NCBI GenBank assembly: GCA_963741615.1
Contig: CAVUIU010000006.1
Span: 167,960-231,959, forward strand
Origin: UBA9676 sp963741615
GTDB lineage: Bacteria > Actinomycetota > Actinomycetes > Streptosporangiales > Streptosporangiaceae
Direction: 5' to 3'
Length of the DNA stretch: 64,000 bases
The notes under the pieces are model-generated. The model was not told the origin of the DNA, made no database searches, and saw only the letters and a program-made list of their open reading frames with translations. The translations under genes and the position numbers were made by a program. Numbering within the stretch: position 1 is the first letter of the stretch; every line of letters begins with the position of its first letter. Of the stretch, positions 17,093 to 25,966 are shown piece after piece.

Positions 17093-17185
17093 CGCGCTGC
17101 CGGCTTGTTGCGGCCCGCGGCTCGGGGGGTTAGCTGGAAGGTGCCTGGATGGCTACTTCCCCACGATCCAGCTCATCGCCCCCCG

Positions 17186-18019
17186 CTAACGACCCGCTTC
17201 CAACGCCGCGAGACCGGCAGCACGCATGGTCTCCAGCGGCGCAGCGGAGCCGGTCATGAGCTCTACCTGGCCTGACGCCTGGTGCAGCAGCAGGTCAAAC
17301 CCGCCCGCTACGGCGGCTCCCGCCTGCCGGGCGGCGCTGGCCAGCGGGGTTGGCCAGGGGTGATAGACGACGTCGAGCAGGCATCGCGGCAGGAGGGCCC
17401 GCCGGGCAATCCGCCCCGCATATGAATCCGCCGCTCTGGCGGGGACGGTGGATATGAGCAGGTCCAGAGCGTGATCCGGGGGCCCGCCGAACGGGGAGAG
17501 GGTGACCTTCACGCCGAGCCGGTCGGCGGCGGCCAGCAGGTCGCCGGTCCGCGCGGGGTCGCGGGCCGCCACGCTCACCTCGCCGATGCCAAGCCCCCGC
17601 GCGGCGGCGAGCGCAGAGCAGGCGGTCGCGCCCGCGCCCAGGATCAGCACCGAGGCGCCGGGCGTCAGGAAGGTCGCGGTGACGCCCTGCTCGGCGAGAG
17701 CGGCGATCGCTCCGGGTACGTCGGTGTTGTGGCCATGCCGCCGCCCACCGGCGAACACCACCGTGTTCGCCGCGCCGACCTCGGCGGCCAGGGGCTCGAT
17801 GCGGTCGAGCAATGGCAGCACGGCGCGTTTGAGTGGCATGGTCAGCGACAGGCCGGCCCAGTCCGGGCCGCAGCCGGCCAGCCGGCCGGGAAGGCCTGTT
17901 TCGTCGCACTCGATGGCCTGGTAGGTCCAGCCGGTGAGGCCGAGCGCCCGGTACGCGGCCCGGTGCAGGACCGGCGACAGGGAATGCGCGATCGGGGAGC
18001 CGAGGACGGCAGCTTTCAT
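17186..18019 (-). CDS. aroE: Shikimate dehydrogenase
   Basis: NADPH-dependent reduction of 3-dehydroshikimate, a step of aromatic amino-acid synthesis. The 277-aa protein starts MKAAVLGSPIAHSLSPVLHR (substrate-binding SLS motif at about residues 13-15), has the catalytic lysine in LTMPLKRAV (about residue 64), the HNTDVPG motif (about 98-104) and the nucleotide-binding VLILGAGATA. The family's usual NVTVPHK appears here as SLTMPLK, with the lysine retained. It lies 17 bp after mltG and is the last gene of the alaS-ruvX-mltG-aroE run. Confidence 0.93.
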   Translation of the reverse strand: MKAAVLGSPIAHSLSPVLHRAAYRALGLTGWTYQAIECDETGLPGRLAGCGPDWAGLSLTMPLKRAVLPLLDRIEPLAAEVGAANTVVFAGGRRHGHNTDVPGAIAALAEQGVTATFLTPGASVLILGAGATACSALAAARGLGIGEVSVAARDPARTGDLLAAADRLGVKVTLSPFGGPPDHALDLLISTVPARAADSYAGRIARRALLPRCLLDVVYHPWPTPLASAARQAGAAVAGGFDLLLHQASGQVELMTGSAAPLETMRAAGLAALEAGR

Positions 18020-18036
18020 GACGACGAAGGCTAGCC

Positions 18037-20367
18037 CTAACGTCCCTTGGCGAGATTCGCCGTCAGCTCGGCCTCGAACTGCTGGAACTGCGTGAAGCTG
18101 CTGGTGAACTTGGTCAGGCCGGTCTTGGGGTCCACCGTGACGAAGTACATCAAGTTCCCGTGCGCTGGGTGAAGCGCGGCCCTGATCGCGGCGTCCCCGG
18201 GGCTGTCGATCGGGCCGGGCGGCAGGCCCTTGTGCACATAGGTGTTGTAGGGCGACCTGACCTTGAGCTGCTGGGCTGTGGCGCGGATGCCGCGGGTGTG
18301 CAGCGCGTACATCACCGTGCTGTCGAGCTGCAGCAGGGTATTCGAGTTCAGCCGCTTGTAGATCACCTCAGCGATCTTGGGGAAATCCGACAGGTGCCGG
18401 CCTTCCGCCTGGATCAGGCTGGCGACGACGATGACCTGGGCCTGGGTGAGTTCCGCGTGGGCGGCCGCGGAGGGCAGGCTGACGCTGGCCGCCTCCTGGC
18501 CGAACCGGGTGACCATCGCCTGCAGGACCTTGATCGGACGCGTGTTCGGCTGGACCTCATAGGTCGCCGGGAACAGATAACCCTCCGGCTTGCCCTTGGC
18601 GAAGGACGGCAGGTTCAGCGCCGCGACATCCTTGATGGCCTGCTGGTAGCCGCGCTCGTTTCCGGTCGCGCGGCCCAGGGTCGCGATGATCTGGGACAGC
18701 CGCTGACCCTCTGGGATGGTGATCCGCGTCTGCTCCCGTGCCGACGGCTTGAGCAGCAGCGCGAAAGCCAGCGCCGCCTGCATGTGCAGCTTCACCCGGT
18801 AGAACCCCGGTTCCAGTGCCGAGCCCCGGCCGCTGGCCTTGGCCGCGTTGGCGAACGCGCGGGCGCTGGCGACCACGCCGAGACGCTGCAGCCGCTGGCC
18901 CACGGTGCTGGCAGAATCCCCCGGGTAGATGCGCACGACCACCGGCTTCGTGCCGGACCCGGCGAAGTCCGGCGGGTGGAGGTAGGTGCGGTACACGTAG
19001 AGGTAACCACCGCCGGCCCCGACCAGCAGGGCCAGGAGCACGCCCACGGCCAGCCACGGCGCCAGCCTGCGCATGCTGCGCCTGCGCTTGACACCGTTTG
19101 CCGGGCCGCTTCCCGGCTCGCCGCTGCCTGCCCTGACGGTGCCCCGCCTGCCGGTGGGCTGCTTGCCCGGGCCCGTGCCGCCGGCCCGGCGGCCTTCGCT
19201 CCTGCGCCGGGTATCTGTGCTCAGGCCGGGCAGGAGGTGCTCATCGTCGTCCTCTGCCCAGCCCTGCTGCTCGTCCACCTCGCCGTACCAGCCCCCGCGG
19301 TCAGGAAAGCCGTGATCGTCGTCCCGATCATGGCGGCCGGGCGCGTGCTCGCCGTATGCCAGGTACTCGTCGTCGTCCCCGGCCGGGTAGTCGCCATCAT
19401 CGAGGTACCCGCCGGCGTCCGCGGTGAACCCGCCCTGGCGGCCGCCGGGGACGACGTAACCCGTTCCCGTGTCGGTGAACCCGGTATCGGTGAACCCGGT
19501 GTCGGTGAAGCCCGTGTCGGTGAACCCGGTGTCGGTGAACCCGGTGTCGGTGAACCCGGTGTCGGTGAACTCGGTGTCGGTGAAGCCCGTGTCGGTGAAC
19601 CCGGTGTCGATGAAGCCGGTGTGGGGGAACCCGGTGTCTGCGGGCACGGTGCCGATGGCGCCGGGGTCGATATAGCTGGGGTCGATAAAGCCGGTGTGGG
19701 GCTCCGGATAGTCGTTGACCGGCGGTGGAATTCCGCTGCCCCGGCGGGCATGCCCGGCGGGAACCCCGGTTCCGGTGCCGCCGAAACCAGCAGCATAGTC
19801 CGTTTCCCGGTAACCGCCGGGCTCATACCCGGTGCCGGCGGACCCGGTGCCGGCGTACCCGATGTCCCCGTAGCCGGTGTCGTGGCCGCCGTAGCCGCCG
19901 TCCGCATAATTCGCGCCCGGGTAGCCGGCGCCGCCAGGGCCTGAGTACCCGGCGTGGCCGTTGTCGGGGTAGCCGTGGCCGGGAACGCCCGCGTAGCCGA
20001 GGGCTGGCGGGGGCTCGGGCCAGTCGCCCTGCTGCGACGGGGCAGGCAGCGAGGGCAGCACAGGCAGCGGGCCAGAAGGGTGCCCGCGAGCCAGGTCCGC
20101 CGGGCCAGGCACCGGCGAGGGGCCGCTGCGGTCCCAGGCTGGCCGCCCCCCGGGCGGGCTGGCCTCCTCCCACGGCGGGCCCGTGTTGCTGTTGTCCCTG
20201 CCCTGCGGGCTCTGGCCGGAGCCACGCTGCTGGTGCTCGCCGGGCCCGTGGCCGGCCAGCCGGTGCTTCCCGCCCCCCGCGCGGTTCGCCGGCTCGCCAT
20301 ACCCTCCCGGCAGCCACGTTCCGTCGCGGTAACTGCCGTCCGTCTCCTGCTCTCCGTGGCGGCTCAT
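18037..20367 (-). CDS. mltG: Endolytic murein transglycosylase MltG with long repeat-rich cytoplasmic tail
   Basis: Cleaves nascent glycan strands at the outer face of the membrane and so sets their length. The 776-aa protein is about twice the usual size. Residues 1-430 form a low-complexity, Gly/Pro/Asp-rich region that should face the cytoplasm and include eleven copies of a GFTDT-type pentapeptide. One membrane helix follows (about 432-456, APWLAVGVLLALLVG), then a LysM-like part and the YceG domain with the catalytic glutamate in LIQAEGRHLSDFPKIAEVIY. The neighbours ruvX, alaS and aroE are the usual ones. The start overlaps the ruvX stop by 4 bases. Confidence 0.93.
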   Translation of the reverse strand: MSRHGEQETDGSYRDGTWLPGGYGEPANRAGGGKHRLAGHGPGEHQQRGSGQSPQGRDNSNTGPPWEEASPPGGRPAWDRSGPSPVPGPADLARGHPSGPLPVLPSLPAPSQQGDWPEPPPALGYAGVPGHGYPDNGHAGYSGPGGAGYPGANYADGGYGGHDTGYGDIGYAGTGSAGTGYEPGGYRETDYAAGFGGTGTGVPAGHARRGSGIPPPVNDYPEPHTGFIDPSYIDPGAIGTVPADTGFPHTGFIDTGFTDTGFTDTEFTDTGFTDTGFTDTGFTDTGFTDTGFTDTGFTDTGTGYVVPGGRQGGFTADAGGYLDDGDYPAGDDDEYLAYGEHAPGRHDRDDDHGFPDRGGWYGEVDEQQGWAEDDDEHLLPGLSTDTRRRSEGRRAGGTGPGKQPTGRRGTVRAGSGEPGSGPANGVKRRRSMRRLAPWLAVGVLLALLVGAGGGYLYVYRTYLHPPDFAGSGTKPVVVRIYPGDSASTVGQRLQRLGVVASARAFANAAKASGRGSALEPGFYRVKLHMQAALAFALLLKPSAREQTRITIPEGQRLSQIIATLGRATGNERGYQQAIKDVAALNLPSFAKGKPEGYLFPATYEVQPNTRPIKVLQAMVTRFGQEAASVSLPSAAAHAELTQAQVIVVASLIQAEGRHLSDFPKIAEVIYKRLNSNTLLQLDSTVMYALHTRGIRATAQQLKVRSPYNTYVHKGLPPGPIDSPGDAAIRAALHPAHGNLMYFVTVDPKTGLTKFTSSFTQFQQFEAELTANLAKGR
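19469..19633 (-). repeat. Eleven 15-bp repeats inside mltG
   Basis: Eleven in-frame copies of a 15-bp unit (plus strand close to GTGTCGGTGAACCCG) encode the pentapeptide repeat Gly-Phe-Thr-Asp-Thr. Copies are nearly identical, with changes such as AAC/AAG that swap Phe for Phe or Leu-like codons and one Glu for Gly. Length variation between strains is likely. Confidence 0.85.
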
Positions 20368-20906
20368 CCCCCGGCTCCGGGTACCGAACCGACGAGCTCG
20401 CCGGCGGGCAGGCCGGTCGTCCGCTCGCTATCCAGCGCCCCCTGGAGGATCAGCGCCGCCGCGGCCTTGTCCACCACCGGGCGCCGCGCGCGCGAGCCGC
20501 GTCCGCCCTGCCGCAGCACATCGTGGGCGATGACGGTGGTAAAACGTTCGTCAACCAAGCGCACCGGGACCGGTGCCAGCCGGGCCGCAAGCGCCGCGGC
20601 GAACGCCCGGGCCTGGGCCGCGGCAGCGCCCTCCTGCCCGGAAAGCCCGGTGGGCAGACCGACGATGACCTCGATCGCACCCTCACCCGCCGCGAGCGAG
20701 GCCAGGCTGTCCAGGTCGCCACGACCCCGGCGGACCGTGGTGAGCGGGCTGGCGAGCAGGCCATCAGGATCGCACCGTGCCACTCCGATGCGAATTGATC
20801 CGACGTCGAAAGCGAGCCGGATACCGGTTCTCAACCACGCACTCCGTGCACCGTCAAGCTCATCAGCACGGGGGGTTTTGTCAGCGCAACGGTATTGCTG
20901 CAGCAC
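20364..20906 (-). CDS. ruvX: Putative pre-16S rRNA nuclease / Holliday junction resolvase-like protein YqgF
   Basis: RNase-H-fold nuclease thought to trim the 5' end of 16S rRNA. 180 aa, with LAFDVGSIRIGVARCD (first metal-binding aspartate, about residue 34), EVIVGLPTGLSGQEG (catalytic glutamate region) and LVDERFTT. Typical members are about 140-160 aa; the extra 25 residues at the N-terminus may mean that a later start is used. It lies 4 bp from the alaS stop and overlaps mltG by 4 bases. Confidence 0.9.
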   Translation of the reverse strand: MLQQYRCADKTPRADELDGARSAWLRTGIRLAFDVGSIRIGVARCDPDGLLASPLTTVRRGRGDLDSLASLAAGEGAIEVIVGLPTGLSGQEGAAAAQARAFAAALAARLAPVPVRLVDERFTTVIAHDVLRQGGRGSRARRPVVDKAAAALILQGALDSERTTGLPAGELVGSVPGAGG

Positions 20907-20910
20907 GATC

Positions 20911-23667
20911 TCACGCTACGCCACCGGGTCCCACCATGTCCCTCACAACAGCCCGAACTGCATCAAAAGCCTCGCCAATCGCGCTAGGAGCGCGGTCTCC
21001 CAGTGGCGCGCCGCCTCCCTGGGCGACGTCGTCGCGGCCGCCACCGCCTCCACCCAGGCGGCCCGCGGCCTCCCGGACCAGAGATCCGGCGTCCAGGCCC
21101 AGCTCACGGGCGCGTTCGTTGACCGCGACCACCACCGCCGGCCGGTCGGCCGGGATACCGACGACCATCACCACCGCCGGTCTCCCGGCGGCCACCCGTC
21201 CCCGGATGTCCAGCGCGAGCTTGCGGATCCCGTCGGCCGTGGTGCCGTCGGGCACCTGGTGGCCGACGAACGCCGCCCCGCCGATGTCCTCGGCACCGCG
21301 GGTCAGTTCCGCGGCGGCGCCCAGCAGCTGCGCTGAGCGGAGCCTGTCCAGCTCCCGCTCGGCGTCGCGGACCCGGGTGACCAGTGCGGCCACCCGCTCG
21401 GGCAGTTCTTCCCGGCGCGCCTTGAGCTGCTCGGACAGCTGGCTGACCAGGACGCTCTCGGTCGCGAGGAAGCGGAACGCGTCCGTGCCGACCAGTGCTT
21501 CCACCCGCCGGACACCGGAGCCGATGGACGACTCGCCGAGGATCTTGACCAGCCCAAGCTGGCCGGACCTGGCGACATGCGTCCCGCCGCACAGTTCGCG
21601 GGAGTAGTCGCCGACCTCGACCACCCGGACCTGGTCGCCGTACTTCTCCCCGAACAGCGCGATCGCGCCCATCGCCCGCGCCTCGTCAATGGGCGTGACG
21701 AAGGCACGCACGTCCAGGTCGTTGACGAGGACGTCGTTGACCTCTTCCTCGGCATCGGCCAGCACCGACGGTGGCACGGCGGCCCCGGCCGTGAAGTCGA
21801 AGCGCAGCCGGCCCGGCGCGTTCTCCGAGCCCGCCTGCGCCGCCGACTCGCCGAGCGCGCCACGGAACGCCCGGTGGACCAGGTGGGTCGCGGTATGCGA
21901 CCGGGAGATGGCCCGCCTGCGCTCGACGTCGATCTCCGCCTCGGCCTGGGCCCCGACCCCGATCTCGCCCGCCACCACCTTGCCCCGGTGAACGATCAGG
22001 CCGGGCACCGGGGACTGCACGTCGTGCACCTGGACCTCGCCGCCGGCACCGGCCCCGGACCCGCTCACCCGGATCACGCCGGCGTCGGCGAGCTGGCCGC
22101 CGCCCTCGGCGTAGAACGGCGTACGGTCCAGGACGACCTCGACCTCGGTGCCCGCGCCCGCGGTGGCGACCGAAGCGCCACCCACCAGCAGGCCGGTGAC
22201 CGTCGCCTCCCCCGTCACCTGCTCGTACCCGGTGAAGTCCACCGGCCCGGACCGTTCAAGCAGCGCGGCGAGCACGGAGATGTCGGCGTTGCCGGTCTTC
22301 TTCTCGATCGAGTCCTGCTTGGCGCGCTGGCGCTGCTCCGTCATCAGCCGCCGGAATCCCTCCTCGTCCACCGCGAGGCCCTGCTCACTGGCCATTTCCA
22401 GGGTGAGGTCGATCGGGAAGCCGTAAGTGTCGTGCAGCTGGAAGGCCTGCTCACCGCTGAGGGTGCCGGTGCCGCGGCGCTTGACCTCTCCGACAGCCGC
22501 GTCGAAGATCGCCGAACCGGTACGCAGCGTGGCGCCGAAGGCGGCCTCCTCGGCGTCGATCACGCCGTGGATGCGGGCTGCGTCCTGGCGCAGTTCGGGG
22601 AACTGCTCGCCGAGCGCGTCGATCGCGGTGGCACTGAGCTCGTGCAGGTAGCGCTCGTCCTCGCCAGCCCGGCGCGAGCCGGCGCCGCCCCGCTGCCCGC
22701 CCGCGAGCAGCCGCAGGTTGCGGACGCTGCGCCGCAGGATCCGTCGCAGCACATAACCACGCGACTCGTTGGAAGGCAGGACCCCGTCGGACACCAGCAT
22801 CACCGCGGTGCGCACGTGGTCGGCGACCACCCGCAGCGCCACGTCCGAGCGGTGGTCGCGGCCGTATTTCTGCTCGGTCAGCTCGGCCGCCCGGTCCAGC
22901 ACCTTCCAGGTGGTGTCGACCTCGTAGATGTTGTTGACACCCTGCAGGATGGCCGCCATCCGCTCCAGGCCCATCCCCGTGTCGATGTTCCGTGATGGCA
23001 GCTCGCCCTGGACATCGAAGTCGTCCTTGCTGCGGACGGCACTCAGCATGTACTGCATGAAAACGAGGTTCCAGACCTCCAGGTAGCGGTCCTCGTCCAC
23101 CACCGGGCCGCCTTCGCGGCCGTACTCGGGCCCGCGGTCGTAGTAGATCTCTGAGCAGGGGCCGCCGGGGCCAGGGACCCCCATATGCCAGTAGTTGTCG
23201 TTGAGGCCGCGGCGCTGGATGCGGCTCTCCGGCAGGCCCACCACGTCCCGCCAGATGCTCGCCGCCTCGTCGTCATCAAGGTAGACGGTGGCCCACAGGC
23301 GCTCCTCCGGGAAGCCGAATCCGCCCGCGCTTTCCGGCCCGGTCAGCAGTTCCCAGGCGTACGGGATCGCCTTTTCCTTGAAGTAGCCACCGAACGAGAA
23401 GTTGCCCAGCATCTGGAAGAACGTCGCGTGCCGGGTGGTCTTGCCCACCTCCTCGATGTCCGGCGTGCGCACACACTTCTGCGCGGAGGTCGCCAGCGTG
23501 AAAGGCGGGGCCTGCTGGCCAAGGAAGTAGGGCTTGAACGGCTGCATGCCCGCGTTCACCAGCAGCAGGGTGGGATCCTCGGCTATCAGGCTGGCCGAGG
23601 GAACGACGGTGTGCCCGCGCTGCTCGAAATAGGCCAGGAAACGGCGGACGATCTCTGCCGACTCCAT
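20911..23667 (-). CDS. alaS: Alanyl-tRNA synthetase
   Basis: Class II synthetase that charges and proofreads tRNA-Ala. The 918-aa protein starts MESAEIVRRFLAYFEQRGH. The catalytic domain includes NAGMQPFKPYFLG and FFQMLGNFSFGGYFK, the editing domain has the zinc-binding HTATHL (about residue 590) and CGGTH (about 690), and the C-terminal DHHA1 part has the GGGGGGRDDVAQGGG loop. A GTG one codon upstream is possible, but the ATG follows GAAGGATG at better spacing. It heads a tight group with ruvX and mltG. No T-box or other leader is visible. Confidence 0.97.
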   Translation of the reverse strand: MESAEIVRRFLAYFEQRGHTVVPSASLIAEDPTLLLVNAGMQPFKPYFLGQQAPPFTLATSAQKCVRTPDIEEVGKTTRHATFFQMLGNFSFGGYFKEKAIPYAWELLTGPESAGGFGFPEERLWATVYLDDDEAASIWRDVVGLPESRIQRRGLNDNYWHMGVPGPGGPCSEIYYDRGPEYGREGGPVVDEDRYLEVWNLVFMQYMLSAVRSKDDFDVQGELPSRNIDTGMGLERMAAILQGVNNIYEVDTTWKVLDRAAELTEQKYGRDHRSDVALRVVADHVRTAVMLVSDGVLPSNESRGYVLRRILRRSVRNLRLLAGGQRGGAGSRRAGEDERYLHELSATAIDALGEQFPELRQDAARIHGVIDAEEAAFGATLRTGSAIFDAAVGEVKRRGTGTLSGEQAFQLHDTYGFPIDLTLEMASEQGLAVDEEGFRRLMTEQRQRAKQDSIEKKTGNADISVLAALLERSGPVDFTGYEQVTGEATVTGLLVGGASVATAGAGTEVEVVLDRTPFYAEGGGQLADAGVIRVSGSGAGAGGEVQVHDVQSPVPGLIVHRGKVVAGEIGVGAQAEAEIDVERRRAISRSHTATHLVHRAFRGALGESAAQAGSENAPGRLRFDFTAGAAVPPSVLADAEEEVNDVLVNDLDVRAFVTPIDEARAMGAIALFGEKYGDQVRVVEVGDYSRELCGGTHVARSGQLGLVKILGESSIGSGVRRVEALVGTDAFRFLATESVLVSQLSEQLKARREELPERVAALVTRVRDAERELDRLRSAQLLGAAAELTRGAEDIGGAAFVGHQVPDGTTADGIRKLALDIRGRVAAGRPAVVMVVGIPADRPAVVVAVNERARELGLDAGSLVREAAGRLGGGGGGRDDVAQGGGAPLGDRAPSAIGEAFDAVRAVVRDMVGPGGVA

Positions 23668-23691
23668 CACTTGCCATCCTTCACGTGATAG

Positions 23692-23780
23692 GTGGTCCCG
23701 TGGTCAGGGGCCGGTGGTCAGGCCCGGTGGTCAGGGCCGGTGGTCAGGGGCCGGTGGTCAGGGGCCGGTGGTCAGCGGCC
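23692..23780. repeat. About six degenerate 14-bp tandem repeats
   Basis: Units close to GGTGGTCAGGGGCC, 13-14 bp long, run from just upstream of alaS into the last codons of the preceding gene. Slippage is the likely origin. They leave little room for a separate alaS promoter. Confidence 0.75.
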
Positions 23781-24035
23781 CGTGTCTGCCGCATCCGGGC
23801 TCGCGGCCAGCCGGGGCAGTTCCCGCCGCCCCCGCTGACCTTCGAGGGTAGATGGCCGGTCACCAGGCTGCCGCTCCAGATAAAGCTGCATGCCCTCGTG
23901 CACGTCGCCCGCGAACCTGGCGAGTCCCCTGGCCCGCGCCGTGGGCGAGACCGACCGGGCGAGCGCGGTCAGCCGACGGTAGCCGGCCACCCCGAGGACG
24001 GCACCCAGCGTCAGCCAGAACAGCCGCCCGATCAT
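23772..24035 (-). CDS. Small membrane-anchored protein, DUF6167-like
   Basis: 87-aa protein starting MIGRLFWLTLGAVLGVAGYR, one N-terminal membrane helix followed by a charged cytoplasmic tail. A small protein of this pattern sits between the DUF948 gene and alaS in many actinobacteria, so the gene looks real although its function is unknown. Its start overlaps the DUF948 stop by 4 bases (ATGA) and its stop lies inside the 14-bp repeat block. Confidence 0.7.
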   Translation of the reverse strand: MIGRLFWLTLGAVLGVAGYRRLTALARSVSPTARARGLARFAGDVHEGMQLYLERQPGDRPSTLEGQRGRRELPRLAASPDAADTGR

Positions 24036-24532
24036 GGCGCCATCTCGTCGCGGCGGCCGTGCAACGCGGACTGCCGCCAGCCGGGGGCCGGCGAGCGCGG
24101 GAGCGCTCTCGCCCTGGCGGCAGCGGGCCGCGATCGGCCGCTCCCGGCGGGCGACCGGCGCATCCACAGCGCCCGGTTGACCCCGTAGGCCAGCGCTGCG
24201 GCCCTGGCCATCGGCGAGCCGGCGCTGCCCGCGATCACCCGGGCCAGCGGCGCGAGCGCTGACACCCGCCCGGTCAGTTCCGCCATGTTGGCAGTGACCT
24301 CGTCCATGCTGGCGGTGATCGCGTCGGTGCTGACAAGCTGCTCGTTGGCGCGGTCAATGGTGGCGTTGGCGCGCTCGATGAGCAGGTCCTGGCGCTCGCG
24401 TGCGCTGGCCACGGCAGCCGTGGTCTGTGACATGAGCCGGGCGGCCTTCAGCATCACGTACACCGCGGCGCATACCCCGGCGACCCAGAACACCACGGCG
24501 ACGATCACCGCCACCCAGACCGCGTTCAGCAT
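24032..24532 (-). CDS. DUF948 domain membrane protein
   Basis: 166 aa: one N-terminal membrane helix (about residues 4-28, AVWVAVIVAVVFWVAGVCAAV), a coiled-coil-like region rich in Ala, Asn and Thr (about 35-95), and a basic tail. This matches the DUF948 family found upstream of alaS in actinobacteria. Some relatives are annotated as general stress proteins. The role here is unknown; coupling to the next small gene suggests they act together at the membrane. Confidence 0.8.
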   Translation of the reverse strand: MLNAVWVAVIVAVVFWVAGVCAAVYVMLKAARLMSQTTAAVASARERQDLLIERANATIDRANEQLVSTDAITASMDEVTANMAELTGRVSALAPLARVIAGSAGSPMARAAALAYGVNRALWMRRSPAGSGRSRPAAARARALPRSPAPGWRQSALHGRRDEMAP

Positions 24533-24607
24533 GGCTGCTCCTTCAGTCCTTCAGCGCCTGTTCACCGAGCCCCTGCCCGACCCTACCGCGTGCCTGGCGG
24601 CGCGGAG

Positions 24608-25966
24608 TCAGCGTTCTCCCGCCTCGCGGGCGCGGGCGAGGATCGCCCTGATCAGCTCGGCCCGGTCCGCGTAGCGGGCCTCGGCCCCGTGGCGGGTGGG
24701 CTGGTAGTACTCACGGCCAGCCAGCGCGTCGGGGGCGTAGCTCTGCGCCACGACGCCCTCGGCGTAGTCGTGCGGGTACTCGTATCCTCGTCCGTGGCCG
24801 AGCCGCCCCGCCCCCGGGTAGTGGGCGTCGCGCAGGTGGGAGGGAACCGGGCCGGCCAGCCCGGCCCGCACGTCCTGCGCGGCCGCGCTGATCGCCTTGA
24901 TCACCGCGTTGGACTTGGGTGCCAGCGACAGGTGGATCGTGGCCTGCGCGAGGTTGATCCTGGCCTCGGGCAGGCCGACGAACTCGACCGCCTGGGCGGC
25001 GGCGACCGCCGCCTGCAGCGCCGTCGGGTCGGCCAGCCCGACGTCCTCGCTGGCGTGGACGATGAGCCGCCGGGCGATGAACCGGGGATCCTCCCCCGCC
25101 TCGATCATCCTGGCCAGGTAGTGCAGGGCCGCGTCGGCGTCGCTGCCCCGGATGCTCTTGATGAACGCGCTGATGACGTCGTAGTGCTGGTCGCCACCCC
25201 GGTCATAGCGGACGGCCGCCCGGTCCACCGCCCGCTCCAGCGTGGGGAGGTCGATCACGGCGCCGTCGGGCAGGCCGAGCGCGGCCGACTCCAGGTAGGT
25301 CAGTGCCCGGCGGGCGTCCCCGCCAGCCAGCAGGACCAGGTGGTCGGCGGCCTCGGGGGCCAGGATGTAGCGGCCACCGAGCCCGCGCTCGTCGGCCAGC
25401 GCCCGGGTGATCACCTCGCGCATGTCGTCGTCGCCGATCGGTTCCAGGGTGAGCAGGAGCGAGCGGGACAGCAGCGGCCCGACCACGGAGAAGAACGGGT
25501 TCTCGGTGGTCGCGCCGATGAACGACACCCAGCGGTTCTCCACCGCTGGCAGCAGGGCGTCCTGCTGCGCCTTGTTGAACCGGTGCACCTCGTCGATGAA
25601 CAGGATGGTCTGGGCCCCGGTCAGGCCCAGTTCCCGGCGGGCCGCGTCGATCGCCGCCCGCACGTCTTTCACTCCCGCGGTGACGGCCGACAGCTGCGTG
25701 AAGCGGCGCCTGGTCACCTCGCTGACGACATGGGCGAGGGTGGTCTTCCCCGTTCCCGGTGGCCCCCACAGCACCAGCGACATCGCCGCGTCGTGATCGA
25801 CGAGTTTGCGGAACGGGGTCCCGGGGCCGGTCAGGTGCCGCTGGCCGATCACCTCGTCCAGGCTGGCTGGGCGCATCCGCACGGCCAGTGGGGCGGCAGC
25901 CCGGGCGGCCTCTTCGCCCGCCGCGTCGAAGAGGCTGTCCGCCTGGCCATCATCCGCCCGGGCCAC
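24608..25966 (-). CDS. rarA: Replication-associated recombination protein A (AAA ATPase)
   Basis: Clamp-loader-like ATPase acting at stalled replication forks; homologous to E. coli RarA/MgsA and eukaryotic WRNIP1. 452 aa, with Walker A in LWGPPGTGKTTLA (about residues 66-78), Walker B in LFIDEVHRFN, sensor 1 around GATTENPFF, and the tetramerisation domain with AFIKSIRGSDADAALHYLARM. Its start overlaps the aspS stop by 17 bases, so the two are co-translated. The pairing with aspS is common in actinobacteria. Confidence 0.95.
   Translation of the reverse strand: MARADDGQADSLFDAAGEEAARAAAPLAVRMRPASLDEVIGQRHLTGPGTPFRKLVDHDAAMSLVLWGPPGTGKTTLAHVVSEVTRRRFTQLSAVTAGVKDVRAAIDAARRELGLTGAQTILFIDEVHRFNKAQQDALLPAVENRWVSFIGATTENPFFSVVGPLLSRSLLLTLEPIGDDDMREVITRALADERGLGGRYILAPEAADHLVLLAGGDARRALTYLESAALGLPDGAVIDLPTLERAVDRAAVRYDRGGDQHYDVISAFIKSIRGSDADAALHYLARMIEAGEDPRFIARRLIVHASEDVGLADPTALQAAVAAAQAVEFVGLPEARINLAQATIHLSLAPKSNAVIKAISAAAQDVRAGLAGPVPSHLRDAHYPGAGRLGHGRGYEYPHDYAEGVVAQSYAPDALAGREYYQPTRHGAEARYADRAELIRAILARAREAGER

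Larger units (their letters stand above)
16832..17185. other. Intergenic region between infC leader and aroE
   Basis: About 350 bp without a convincing gene. It should contain the infC promoter, which I cannot place with confidence, and it holds the G-run and the long hairpin listed below. Confidence 0.6.

Noticed and set aside
19469..19633. Iterons of an origin or CRISPR
   Set aside because: The 15-bp repeats are in frame and encode a pentapeptide inside mltG.
20907..23790. T-box riboswitch for alaS
   Set aside because: The short upstream gap holds only a 14-bp minisatellite; no T-box core or antiterminator is visible.
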